64,000 bases of DNA from Angiostrongylus vasorum (taxonomy: Eukaryota > Nematoda > Chromadorea > Rhabditida > Metastrongylidae): contig JADANN010000383.1 in the NCBI GenBank assembly GCA_018806985.1, positions 868,001-932,000 of the forward strand, written 5' to 3'. Below the pieces are notes generated by a model that ran no database searches, was not told the DNA's origin, and saw only the letters and a program-made list of their open reading frames with translations. The position numbers were made by a program, and so were the translations under genes. This document shows positions 22,701-29,264 of this stretch, piece by piece; the stretch's first letter is position 1; each line of letters starts with the position of its first letter.

Positions 22701-22976
22701 AAAAACACAACATAGGGCCAGTGGGTCAAATTTTATTAAGGCAAATTTAAAATTCTCAGTAATATTTAACACTATGCCTGTTTATTTATCATTTATTACA
22801 CTAATACTTCATTAAACAGAGAGCTTAACAGCTGTAGGTATGATTTTCAGTTCCCCATCTCACGCTCTGAATTAGAGGCAATCGTCGGCGATCCCCAGCG
22901 AGTGTTCACTGATGCGAACATCGGAAAATTCTATGCCGTCCTGGACTCTATCGCTAGCGATTGTATGTCAAAGTAA
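649..22976 (+). CDS. Multi-VWA-domain protein, five VWA modules with Thr-rich linker (5' partial)
   Basis: Gene assembled by eye from exons whose splice phases fit: 649-748, 1110-1216, 1381-1497, 3035-3166, 3786-3897, 4060-4094, 4158-4284, 4536-4694, about 4784-4882, 5881-6024, 6285-6358, 6505-6591, 6672-6732, 7055-7201, 7421-7537, 8638-8754, 8820-8890, 9436-9505, 10486-10612, 11154-11269, 11480-11565, 11851-11904, 12408-12501, 12671-12844, 13009-13170, 13260-13739, 15720-15795, 16088-16118, 16924-17048, 17623-17769, 22104-22265, 22851-22976 (stop TAA). About 1,280 residues are visible. VWA domains are Rossmann-like adhesion or ligand-binding modules, usually extracellular in worms; the mucin-like linker fits a secreted or surface protein. 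No signal peptide is visible because the first exon found already encodes VWA1. Introns are packed with repeats, including a PLE of about 3.1 kb. There is a one-base frameshift in the linker exon. AATAAA lies at 23201. Family is clear; ligand and role are unknown. Confidence 0.85.
790..1025 (-). repeat. SINE-1L 3'-body fragment
   Basis: Matches the 3' body of the 34680 and 56490 copies: GCATCCATTGTCCACGAAGG, GTGTGGATTCGGTTGCTGCT, TGTCCCTGGAGTCCTGAGAT. Lies between the first two exons of the multi-VWA gene. Confidence 0.55.
2040..2115 (-). repeat. SINE-2-like tRNA head fragment
   Basis: On minus: TTGGTTGGTGTGCTGGATAG and CACGGATTCGAAGCCCAGC, at tRNA-box spacing. Confidence 0.45.
2290..2950. 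mobile_element. Degenerate foldback element with hammerhead-like ends
   Basis: The left arm (about 2320-2400) reads on minus as a hammerhead-like motif (2320-2355: CTGAGGA core, GGCT/AGCC stem I). The right arm (about 2810-2925) is a decayed plus copy ending in the AGCCGAATAAA type and CTCGTGTTAGCTC tail. About 400 bases of unrelated sequence lie between them. It is in the first large intron of the multi-VWA gene. Confidence 0.45.
3383..3676 (+). repeat. SINE-1 copy (tRNA-derived)
   Basis: GGCGTGTGTGACGCAATGG (A-box-like), AATCGATCCCCG (B-box-like) 39 bases on, the central block TTGGCACAAGACTTGTCTGG, and a 3' body with GATATGCATTCAGTCACCTC, ending GCTTTATCCTTTATCC. Intronic in the multi-VWA gene. 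Confidence 0.75.
4060..6591 (+). other. VWA module 2 (MIDAS degenerate) with short linkers
   Basis: A 35-nt linker exon (4060-4094) leads into [10 protein letters not shown], where the last MIDAS serine is Leu. The threonine loop is replaced ([10 protein letters not shown]), and the strand-4 acidic residue is lost ([10 protein letters not shown]). The exon around 4784-4882 has no clean AG acceptor at the position the fold alignment wants; an AG at 4795 would delete about four residues. The module closes with [16 protein letters not shown]. Exons 6285-6358 and 6505-6591 encode an acidic linker. The fold is probably kept, but metal-dependent binding is unlikely. Confidence 0.75.
5490..5740. mobile_element. 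Foldback element with about 110-bp arms and hammerhead-like ends
   Basis: 5490-5605 and 5630-5740 are inverted copies sharing, for example, ACAGCTGTTCTTCTTCT and GCGTCTTCGTTATCG blocks. The outer part of each arm carries a decayed hammerhead-like motif (minus at about 5506-5542, plus with CTGATGA at about 5696-5730). The loop is about 25 bases. It lies in an intron of the multi-VWA gene. Confidence 0.7.
6672..9505 (+). other. VWA module 3 (MIDAS intact)
   Basis: Six exons. The module opens with [11 protein letters not shown] (DxSxS). AIGISSFTS is the second strand, [15 protein letters not shown] carries the threonine, and [14 protein letters not shown] carries the acidic DG. The end reads [20 protein letters not shown], then [12 protein letters not shown]. 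It is the closest relative in pattern of modules 1 and 5. A SINE-1 copy sits in the intron between 7537 and 8638. Confidence 0.85.
8090..8378 (+). repeat. SINE-1 copy
   Basis: GCGTATGGTGCAG head, GATCGATCCCC, central ACCAGATTTGTCTGGGAGG, standard 3' body. Intronic in the multi-VWA gene between module 3 exons. Confidence 0.75.
10775..11035 (-). repeat. Diverged SINE-1 copy
   Basis: Reverse orientation: starts with GATAAAGCTTTCGGCG, then CCTATGCATTCAACTCC, and ends near GGAATCGATTCAAGAGCC. The central block is eroded. Intronic. Confidence 0.6.
12062..12358 (-). repeat. Diverged SINE-1 copy
   Basis: Reverse orientation, ATAAAGGATAAAGCTATCGA through CGCCATGCATTCGACTCC to a tRNA-like head with GGGGTCGAACCAAGG (B-box-like on minus). 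Intronic. Confidence 0.65.
14215..14600. repeat. GC-rich tandem repeat, unit about 115-125 bp, about three copies
   Basis: Units share CTCGTCCGCGG, GACTAGCTGACAGCCGGCTG, GGAAATAG and GCGAAAATCGCGTTTTTTGG blocks (starts near 14216, 14337, 14457, with a partial one from 14588). GC content is far above the surroundings. It lies in an intron of the multi-VWA gene just left of PLE-B. Confidence 0.7.
14786..15210 (-). mobile_element. Truncated PLE 3' fragment (PLE-B)
   Basis: Minus-strand match to the PLE-A 3' end: the terminal tip (TAATTCTTCGTATTCTTG), a hammerhead-like motif (about 14849-14884), the 3' untranslated part and the last codons of the endonuclease (reading about 15125-15205). It is cut off where the foldback element begins. 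It lies in an intron of the multi-VWA gene. Confidence 0.75.
15235..15480. mobile_element. Foldback element with about 100-bp arms and hammerhead-like ends
   Basis: The left arm (about 15240-15345) and right arm (about 15375-15480) are inverted copies: AACTCCTTGGAAGGAGTAAA and its partner near 15400. The outer ends carry a hammerhead-like motif on minus and on plus (15425-15462, CTAAGGA core, GAAACGTC). It abuts the truncated PLE-B. Confidence 0.7.
16278..16342. repeat. (AT)n microsatellite, left part
   Basis: About 65 bases of nearly pure AT. Together with 16722-16850 it forms one tract split by a SINE-3. Confidence 0.9.
16345..16720 (-). repeat. SINE-3 copy inside an (AT)n tract
   Basis: Third dispersed family (about 370-400 bp). 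Family 5' end CCCAACGGTTTACC lies at about 16720 on minus; the tail side is near 16345 (ACTTGGAATATTTGG). (AT)n runs flank it on both sides. Confidence 0.75.
16722..16850. repeat. (AT)n / TATG-type microsatellite, right part
   Basis: AT repeats followed by imperfect ATATGT/ACATAC units up to about 16850. Confidence 0.85.
17880..18180 (+). repeat. SINE-1 relative with a different 3' body (SINE-1L)
   Basis: GATGGCGCAATGGTAGTG head and the shared central block CCTCCGGGGTCGG with AGCAGACTTGTCTGGGG. The 3' body differs: ACTCAACGACTTTGAGAACA with a CGAATCCACACGTG segment, shared with 36770-37040. Confidence 0.65.
18667..18702 (-). ncRNA. Hammerhead-ribozyme-like motif in PLE-A 3' inverted repeat
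   Basis: Inverted partner of the 21616 motif, in sense orientation with the PLE reading direction. It has the same CTGAGGA core and GGCG/CGCC stem II, but GAAAGGTC in place of GAAACGTC. That change would break the ACGT palindrome. Confidence 0.5.
18935..21602 (-). pseudogene. PLE reverse transcriptase / GIY-YIG endonuclease, frameshifted
   Basis: Fragments in order on the minus strand: 21390-21602 (N-terminal PLE helix motif), 20804-21247 (linker), 20193-20582 (RT start, IKTHK and VRPIISC motifs), 19416-20177 (RT palm with [10 protein letters not shown], then YVDDCLV), and 18935-19285 (endonuclease, [20 protein letters not shown] followed by CVRIKEHL). The endonuclease is preceded by Cys residues as in PLE zinc-finger-like endonucleases. 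The frame changes between fragments mark it as a pseudogene. PLEs copy RNA into nicked chromosomal DNA using this RT and endonuclease. Confidence 0.88.
21616..21652 (+). ncRNA. Hammerhead-ribozyme-like motif in PLE-A 5' inverted repeat
   Basis: GGCT, then CTGAGGA, an extra A, GGCG-AAATC-CGCC hairpin, GAAA, C, GTC, then AGC(T). Stem I pairs GGCT with AGCT through one G-U. Core positions agree with the hammerhead consensus, except for the extra A before stem II and a stem III reduced to AC/GT with no loop. Such a minimal form could work only as a dimer through the palindromic ACGT. It is antisense to the PLE at this end. Confidence 0.55.
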
Positions 22977-23200
22977 GAAAGCCGGAATCCCTTAGGGCGT
23001 CAGTGGACTAAATCAACGTCAATTTGACGAAGCGTGGGAATTTAATGAGCACACAGACAGAAAACCAATTTGATGTGTTCGTTCTATTTTCGTCACGTGA
23101 TTTCTTCATCATTAATTCCTATTCCCACGTATATCTATGTTATCAGAGATTTAATTACTAATGCAACTAATTCATTTGTAACCACTCCACAGAAACTAAT

Positions 23201-23206
23201 AATAAA
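23201..23206 (+). terminator. Probable poly(A) signal of multi-VWA gene
   Basis: AATAAA lies 225 bases downstream of the TAA stop. It is the nearest canonical hexamer seen on the plus strand before the convergent gene. Confidence 0.45.
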
Positions 23207-23304
23207 CAATGACTCTCAATCCCTTAGACACATACGTAACTAACGTTCGTAATTTAAGTGATACTACTTAAATTTGCTTTTCCCTATCAACTAAAATCTA
23301 CATG

Positions 23305-23341
23305 ACCGGTATATTTATTTATATGATCTTAACACCAACAG

Positions 23342-23373
<32 letters not shown>

Positions 23374-23465
23374 ACAACGACAACTACAACAAAGACCGAT
23401 ACCAACCTCGCATTGGCTCAACAAGATCAGTTTATAAGATCATATAAATAAATATGTCGGCTATT
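23305..23465. mobile_element. Small foldback relative of the 24325 element
   Basis: Inverted ends TATTTATTTATATGATCTTA (left) and its complement near 23435-23455 enclose a (CAA)n run. The right end shares the CCTCGCATTGGCTCAACAAG block and following bases with 24585-24690. It lies in the short space between the convergent 3' ends of the multi-VWA gene and gpb-2. Confidence 0.55.
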
Positions 23466-23654
23466 TACGCCGAGGTTTATAGCAAGTGGGTCTTTTGAGT
23501 TACTTGATCAGTACTTGTACCCAACAACTTTAAACCTAATTACCAGATCAAATGGTACGCAAACCTAGCATAGGCTGACCATCACAAATCTCCTCACGAC
23601 TACCGGTGTATGTCGTATTTTCGTTGTATACTATATATTATTTTTCATTTGGAT

Positions 23655-23662
23655 ATTTATTA
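23655..23662 (-). terminator. Possible poly(A) signal of gpb-2
   Basis: TTTATT on the plus strand near 23656-23661 reads AATAAA on the minus strand, about 130 bases past the gpb-2 stop. The region is AT-rich, so chance is possible. Confidence 0.35.
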
Positions 23663-23788
23663 TATCTTCACGATCATATAAATTTAAAAATTACTGTCGA
23701 ATTTCACTCTTTACATGACTTAGATTGACACTGAAGACAAACACGAGAAAATGTGATAGAGACAATAGACTGGTAAACAAGCAGAATA

Positions 23789-26700
23789 CTATGCCCAGAT
23801 CTGAAACAAAGACTTTTCCTCACAAATAAACTCCAGTTCTCCCATAAAAATCAGAATTGTTGTAAAAACACACCCTTATAGTACAATCCCAACTGGCAGA
23901 ACATATGGCTGTGCCATCAGGACTTGTTCGCAAACAGCTAATGCGATTCTCGTGTCCGTAGAGAACCGAGTGACGAACACATTTAAGTGAGTCCCATATT
24001 CCGACACGGTAATCACCATAGCCAGCGAAGAGAATACGACCTTCAAAAATATTAACTACGCCAATAACGAATCCGAAGTATCAGATCGAAGAAAGCTGAT
24101 GACACACCGCTTACGCTAAAATCTACGCCATTAACCGGAAATAGTATCGACTCTTTCTCATAAACACATACTTGCCGATCGGCTCGAAGATCAAACAGAC
24201 GGCACTAAAATGCTTTCGATAGTCCAAGTACTGTAGTCAGTTTTCTAATATTTGAAACCAAATTACTAGAAGCAATAAAATCAAAAATAGAAGACAGTGA
24301 TAACAGTGAAAAGAACAAGGGAACAAAGATTATCTATATTTTCTTACGAACTGCCCTTGCTGCACTGATACGAGGTTGGTTAAAATTGTCGTTGTTGTTG
24401 CTGTTGTCCCTGTTGCTGTTGTCCCTGTTGTTGTTGTCGTCGTCCCTGCTGCTGTTATTCAATGGCTGACGTTCCGGCGATTTCGCCTCCCTCAGAGCAG
24501 TGCTGTTGCGAGTGGGAAAGTGGAGTCCATTGCACGGCTCTGTGGAAGGGCAAAAGGCCGAAACGTCAAACATCCAACAACGACAACTTTTACCAATCTC
24601 GCATCAGCTCAACAAGCGCAGCTCGTAAGAATATATAAATAAATATATCGACTATACGCCAAGGCTTGTAGGAAATGGGTCTTTTAAGTTATTAAGAAAC
24701 AAAGATTGTACCGAAGCATCATCTGATCCAGTAGCAAATGCATCACCATTCGGATGAAATCGAACAGTGTTAATATCCGCCTCGTGGCCTTCGAAAGACT
24801 GAAAGTAATAGTGTGAAAACACTCTCAACAAATTTCAACGTCCTAAAAAAACAAATCACAAGTTCATCTTGAGGTAGTCAACGAATTTAAAGATATTTTT
24901 GAAAGAAAAGGCTAGAATTTCTTGTAGATAAAAACCAACCTGTACACACTGGCCCGTACGAATATCCCAAACAAGCGAGTGTTTGTCGGCTCCAGCCGAT
25001 ATAAAAACGTTACCAGTGTCACATTTAGGAACATCGATGGCAAACACATCTCCAGTGTGCCCATGGAAATTTTGAATCATCTGCAAGATGAAGAAACAGT
25101 TCTTAAAAAGAACGGTGCGAATTACGCAAGACAGATTTATCGATAGTACTTCAAAGACCACACATGGAACATCTACCCACATGCTGTTAAGAAACTTAAG
25201 ATTTATGCTAAGAAAACAGCCGAAAACTAATGCGCGCCTTGATGAGGCATTACTAACTTGGATATTTGGATGGCCGGCCGTCACTGATTGTACAAGCCCT
25301 AGCATTTTTTTTCATTTTTTCGGAGTTTTGCTGGTTAAGCCATTGCGGTTCTCTGGAATCCCGAGGTCAGCCTGGCCAAGGTCTTCCCCAGGTCTTCGTC
25401 ACCACAGACAGTCGCAGCCTTTGTGAATCAGAGGGAGATTTGCCACCATGCGACTAGCTTGATACCAGGGCGGCGGTGGATCCTCGTGTTGGTTTACTCT
25501 TAGCCGAGCTTCCTGATCCAAATGCCAGACTCCTTTTCAGCTTGGGAAACCCTCCTGGAGGATGAATCCAACCGCTGTACATCGTAGCCCCACACCCAAG
25601 AACACCTCTCAGCCACGATGAGGGGGTAAACCGTTGGAAGCGTTTTTCAACAACTGTGGATAAATCGTCAACTACATGAAAATTTGACCAACTCACAATA
25701 TTAGCATCGCTTGTTACCCTATGGATATGAATAAACCTTGTAAAATTTTATGCCCCTTTTAGTATTTGACCAGTCAGTGAAAAAAAACAGTAACATTTAG
25801 AGTTCTTTACATGAAAGTCCTTTTTTCTTTTTCCCTTTTGTGACGAAAAAGAGGCTCGTATCTCGTGAAGAGAATTTGGTGAAGACGTGCGATTTCGTCG
25901 AATAAGAACCGATGTTGACAGTTTTTCAAACAAGTTCTACCCTATTGACGTCATATTCAACTAGAAAAAATTAACACATATATGCAAATAAACCCTAGAT
26001 TAAAAATCTAAGCCACTTCTAAAAATTTACAGAAGCCGTCCCTTCAGCTACCGAAAAACGCCGAAGCTTGTGAATCGGTTAGAAATGGTAGAAAGCTACC
26101 TGTCCACTTTCGACATCCCATATAGCACAAGTGGAATCGCCACTTCCAGTAAGTAATAGATTATCCGAACGTAAGAACACACAACAACTCATGTAACTGG
26201 TATGTGTAGCTACACAGCGTTTTTTCTGCAGAATGTCATCTTCGAAAGACAACGGGAAAACGCTGCATTTGTTGTCCAGTCCACTACAATTAAGTCATTT
26301 TATCGAAGTGGTTGTTAGAACGAAAAATTCGAGAAATATCCAGTTCTGAAAAAAACCAAGGTGTGAAGAGAAACAAACCCGCAAGCGATAAGCTGACTAC
26401 TTGGTGAATAAGCGCAAGCCATGACCCACGTAGTTGGCATAGTTACGGCGTGTTCCTTATTCGTTGTGAAACCGTCCCAAACAATCACCTTACCATCCTG
26501 GATAGAATCACAATGAAATTTGTAAAAATAAAAGCGGACAGGAAACAGGATGAGAACAAACGAAATCACTGGCAGAATAATAATACAATATAATGTATAA
26601 TATATATATGTATATATAATACGAATATATATATATATAATATGAAATGAATATATGATGTAATATAGTATAATATAGTGTAATAATACAACCTTCCCAA

Positions 26701-27833
26701 CGTTTTACCGCCTCATCGTGGCTGGGAGGTGTTCCTGGGTGTCGGACTCCGATGTACAGCGGGGGATTCGTCCCCCGGCAGGGTTTCCCAAGCTGAGTCC
26801 GGTGTTTCCATCAAGAAGCCTAGCTAAAAGTAAACCAATACCAGGCTCCATCACCGTCTTAGTATCAAAGTCTCATGGTGGTAAATCTTCCTCTGTTCCA
26901 CAAGAGCTGCCACTGCCTGTCGTCGTGAAGACCTGGGGCAGACTTTGGCCAGGCTGTCCTCTCCGGTTTCCAGGGAACCACGATGGCTTAACCAGCAAAT
27001 CTCCGAAAAATGGTGATTATGCTGAGGCCAGCACAACTAGTGATGAAGGGCCGTTAAAGTTCAAGTATAAAGCAATAACACAACATGAATAATTCTAGAC
27101 TTAGGGCCGATTTGAGCTTCCCAGATCAATCCAGTTGACAGGTGATTGCTGATGGCAATGGTCGATAGAAAACTAGCTGAGAAACGGCCAAAACGAAGGA
27201 CCAGCATGGTGTGGTGGCGCACGCGTTAGCCTCTGTAAAGGGTAATAGCGCGTTAGTTCCCCCACCGCAGACACCAGCGGTCTGGAGTTTTGCGAATACC
27301 TCAGCTTTACTATGGTTGTACTTCACAAAAGTTGGTTACAAGACAGGTTGTTGTAGACAACAACATACTTTCGCACGAAATAAAACGACAATAACGGAAG
27401 CGTCTTCGTATTATCACTAAAAAACTCCTAACCTGTGATGAGCTAACAATATGCCTTTTGTCGAGCGACCAATCCATACAAAGCACTTTCCCGGCATGAC
27501 CTTTAAGGATTCGCCGTTGCTTAATACCAAGGTTTGGCAATGGATCCAACCTTTCTGCTGCTTGTTGAATTGGAATGTCGTTAAGTTTTTGTCGCTCCTG
27601 ATCGAGTTTCTTTCGCAATTCTTCAGCTTCCTTGGCCAATGCCTCTATCTGATCTCCCTGTCTGAAAACGTCAAACATTTCAACACCATGTAATGTAAAA
27701 AATTAACAAAACTTACAATAAATCATCCAATAAAAAAATACCTGGCCGCTGCATCCACTGCGCTAACAACGGGTGCTGCATTTTCGGGCATTTTTGTGTC
27801 CTTCGAAGTTGACGGCTTGTCCTCAGCGCTCAT
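23789..27833 (-). CDS. gpb-2: G protein beta subunit, Gbeta5 type (GPB-2-like)
   Basis: Complete nine-exon gene on the minus strand. In transcript order the exons are 27742-27833 (ATG), 27433-27661, 26379-26497, 26100-26283, 24940-25080, 24712-24798, 24108-24204, 23874-24040 and a 12-nt last exon 23789-23800 (Ile-Trp-Ala-stop). All phases fit, giving about 375 residues. An N-terminal tail of about 30 residues precedes a coiled coil ([20 protein letters not shown]) and seven WD40 blades, with WDG, WDVESGQ, WDIRTGQ and FDLRADR blade ends. Family knowledge: Gbeta5 proteins pair with the GGL domain of R7-type RGS proteins (EGL-10 and EAT-16 in C. elegans) instead of ordinary Ggamma, and tune Go and Gq signalling at the neuronal and muscle plasma membrane. 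Introns hold two SINE-3 copies, a SINE-2 copy and a foldback element. The gene is convergent with the multi-VWA gene, 812 bases between stops. Confidence 0.95.
24325..24690. mobile_element. Foldback element with inverted hammerhead-like motifs and GTT-rich arm
   Basis: The ends are inverted (TTACGAACTGCCCTTG on the left, CAAGCGCAGCTCGTAAG on the right). Two hammerhead-like motifs face apart in the middle (minus at about 24470-24508, plus at about 24528-24565). The left arm contains an expanded GTT/CTG-rich run (24390-24460). It sits between exons of gpb-2. Confidence 0.6.
25255..25645 (-). repeat. SINE-3 copy
   Basis: CTTGGATATTTGGATGGCCG at the tail side, then TTTCGGAGTTTTGCTGGTTA, CAGCTTGGGAAACCCTCCTG and GGTAAACCGTTGG at the 5' side. 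In a gpb-2 intron, same strand as the gene. Confidence 0.75.
26585..26690. repeat. AT-rich imperfect microsatellite (TATAAT/ATATAT)
   Basis: Repeats of ATATAATATGAATATATG type directly left of a SINE-3 copy in a gpb-2 intron. Confidence 0.7.
26694..27065 (+). repeat. SINE-3 copy
   Basis: TTCCCAACGTTTTACCGCCT, GTGGCTGGGAGGTGTTCCTG, CGGGGGATTCGTCCCCCGG, GAAGGGCCGTTAAAGTTCAA. In a gpb-2 intron, antisense. Confidence 0.75.
27115..27340 (+). repeat. SINE-2 copy
   Basis: AGATCAATCCAGTTGACAGG, AAAACTAGCTGAGAAACGGC, ATGGTGTGGTGGCGCACGCG, GCGCGTTAGTTCCCCCACCG, GTTTTGCGAATACCTCAGC. In a gpb-2 intron, opposite strand to the gene. Confidence 0.7.
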
Positions 27834-28044
27834 TCGTTAACGACCAACTGGTCTAACTCATCCCAACTTTACTATAAAGCAAGGATGTAGCACAGCCATG
27901 AGGAAATATTCGAAGCTGTATCGAAAATGTGAAAACCTTGTTATCAGAAGTCGAAAGGAGGCTTAAGTGTAGACTCAAAAAGTCCACTAAATTATGTATT
28001 ACCTTTAGCATTACGAAATTAAAGCTAATAAGGAAACATACTCC

Positions 28045-28435
28045 CAACGGTCTATCTCCTCATCGTGGCTGGGAGTTGTTCCTGGATGTCAAGTTGCCAT
28101 GTACAGCGGGGGATTCATCCCCCCGGCAGGGCCTCCCAAGCTGTGAAGGAGTCTGGCGTTTCTACCAGGAAGCCCAGCTAAGAGTAAACCAATACCAGAA
28201 TCGATTACAGTCTTGGTATCAAACTAGTCGCATGGTGGCAAATCTTCCACTGATCCACAAGGGTGGCGACTACCTGTGATCGTGACGACCTGAGGCAGAC
28301 TTTGGCCTGGCTGACCTCGAGACTCCAGGGAACCACAATGGTTAAAGCAGCAAAACTCCGAAAAAGTGGAAGTTATGCTGGGTCCCGCACAACCAGTAAG
28401 GACGGGCCGTTCAAATATCCAAGTATCAAGTAATA
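28045..28435 (+). repeat. SINE-3 copy upstream of gpb-2
   Basis: CTCCCAACGGTCTATCTCCT, GGCTGGGAGTTGTTCCTGGA, GGGGGATTCATCCCCCCGG, GGACGGGCCGTTCAAATATC, then CAAGTATCAAGTAA tail. About 210 bases 5' of the gpb-2 start codon. Confidence 0.8.
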
Positions 28436-28439
28436 AGGG

Positions 28440-29260
28440 AACATTCTGCCTCGGATGTCTCACCTAATGCAATAAATCGTATGACATAAGGCTTTGACGG
28501 CCTGAAAATGAAAGTTCCTCAACCAGAAGCATGAAGGAGCCGCAGAGGTGGGTGTCGGGAGCAACCGAAACAATTCGGATTTTCCAAACGAAATTGGAAA
28601 GGGCCAGGATATTGGTGGGAATAATCACTTTCAAAACAAAAACAAGTCATGAAACAAAAAGCTTTAAAAGGCAAGAAAGAACTACTAGTAAGTTCTGCTG
28701 CAGAAAAACTAAGGCACCCTTCTTGCCTCAATGAATCCAACTTAGCCGAGAAACCGATCTGGCACTGGACATATTTCATACCAAAGTGTTCACGATGACG
28801 TCATCGTAATGTCACCACGCGAAAAAGTGGGAACGAATGACGACGATCGCACAAGGAGGTCGGCGACATGATCGGAGCTGGTGGTTAGCACGACGAGACG
28901 CGACGCAGGCCGGTCGCGTTGCGGCTTGGGGAATGCCGTCGATATGCCGCGCTCAAAGTCGCGGGACATCCGTGCGTGGACGGCTCACCGGCTAATTGGT
29001 AGTGTTCCGCCCCGTTGACGACATTGCGCATTGATTTCAATACGTGCGCTACTGTACGATTCGGGCGGTACCTCTTGATTTCAATGCGCATTTAGATTGC
29101 GCGCCCTGATGAGCCTGACATCCGAAAGTGGCCGCGGTCGTGGTATGGTTACATCTGAGGTCAGTAAATGACCCATGGTCTTCTGAGTATGGTAGATTTT
29201 GATTACGAAACTGGCTCGATTAGTGGTAAGCTGTTTTAGCGATCGAATTCATAACTTGTG
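28440..29260. other. Region upstream of gpb-2 and RTE-A: no gene seen
   Basis: 28440-28840 is unique-looking AT-rich DNA. 28840-29130 is GC-rich with near-duplicated TTGATTTCAATRCG segments (about 29030 and 29080). No coding frame supported on either strand. Confidence 0.4.
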
Positions 29261-29264
29261 TTTC

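Larger units (their letters stand above)
16924..22976 (+). other. VWA module 5 (MIDAS intact), C-terminal
   Basis: Exons 16924-17048, 17623-17769, 22104-22265, 22851-22976. The first strand is [13 protein letters not shown], the classic DxSx[19 protein letters not shown] follows, then [14 protein letters not shown] with the threonine and [12 protein letters not shown] with DG. The last exon ends [10 protein letters not shown] before TAA at 22974-22976. The 4.3 kb intron 17770-22103 contains a SINE and a near-complete PLE on the opposite strand. Confidence 0.88.
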
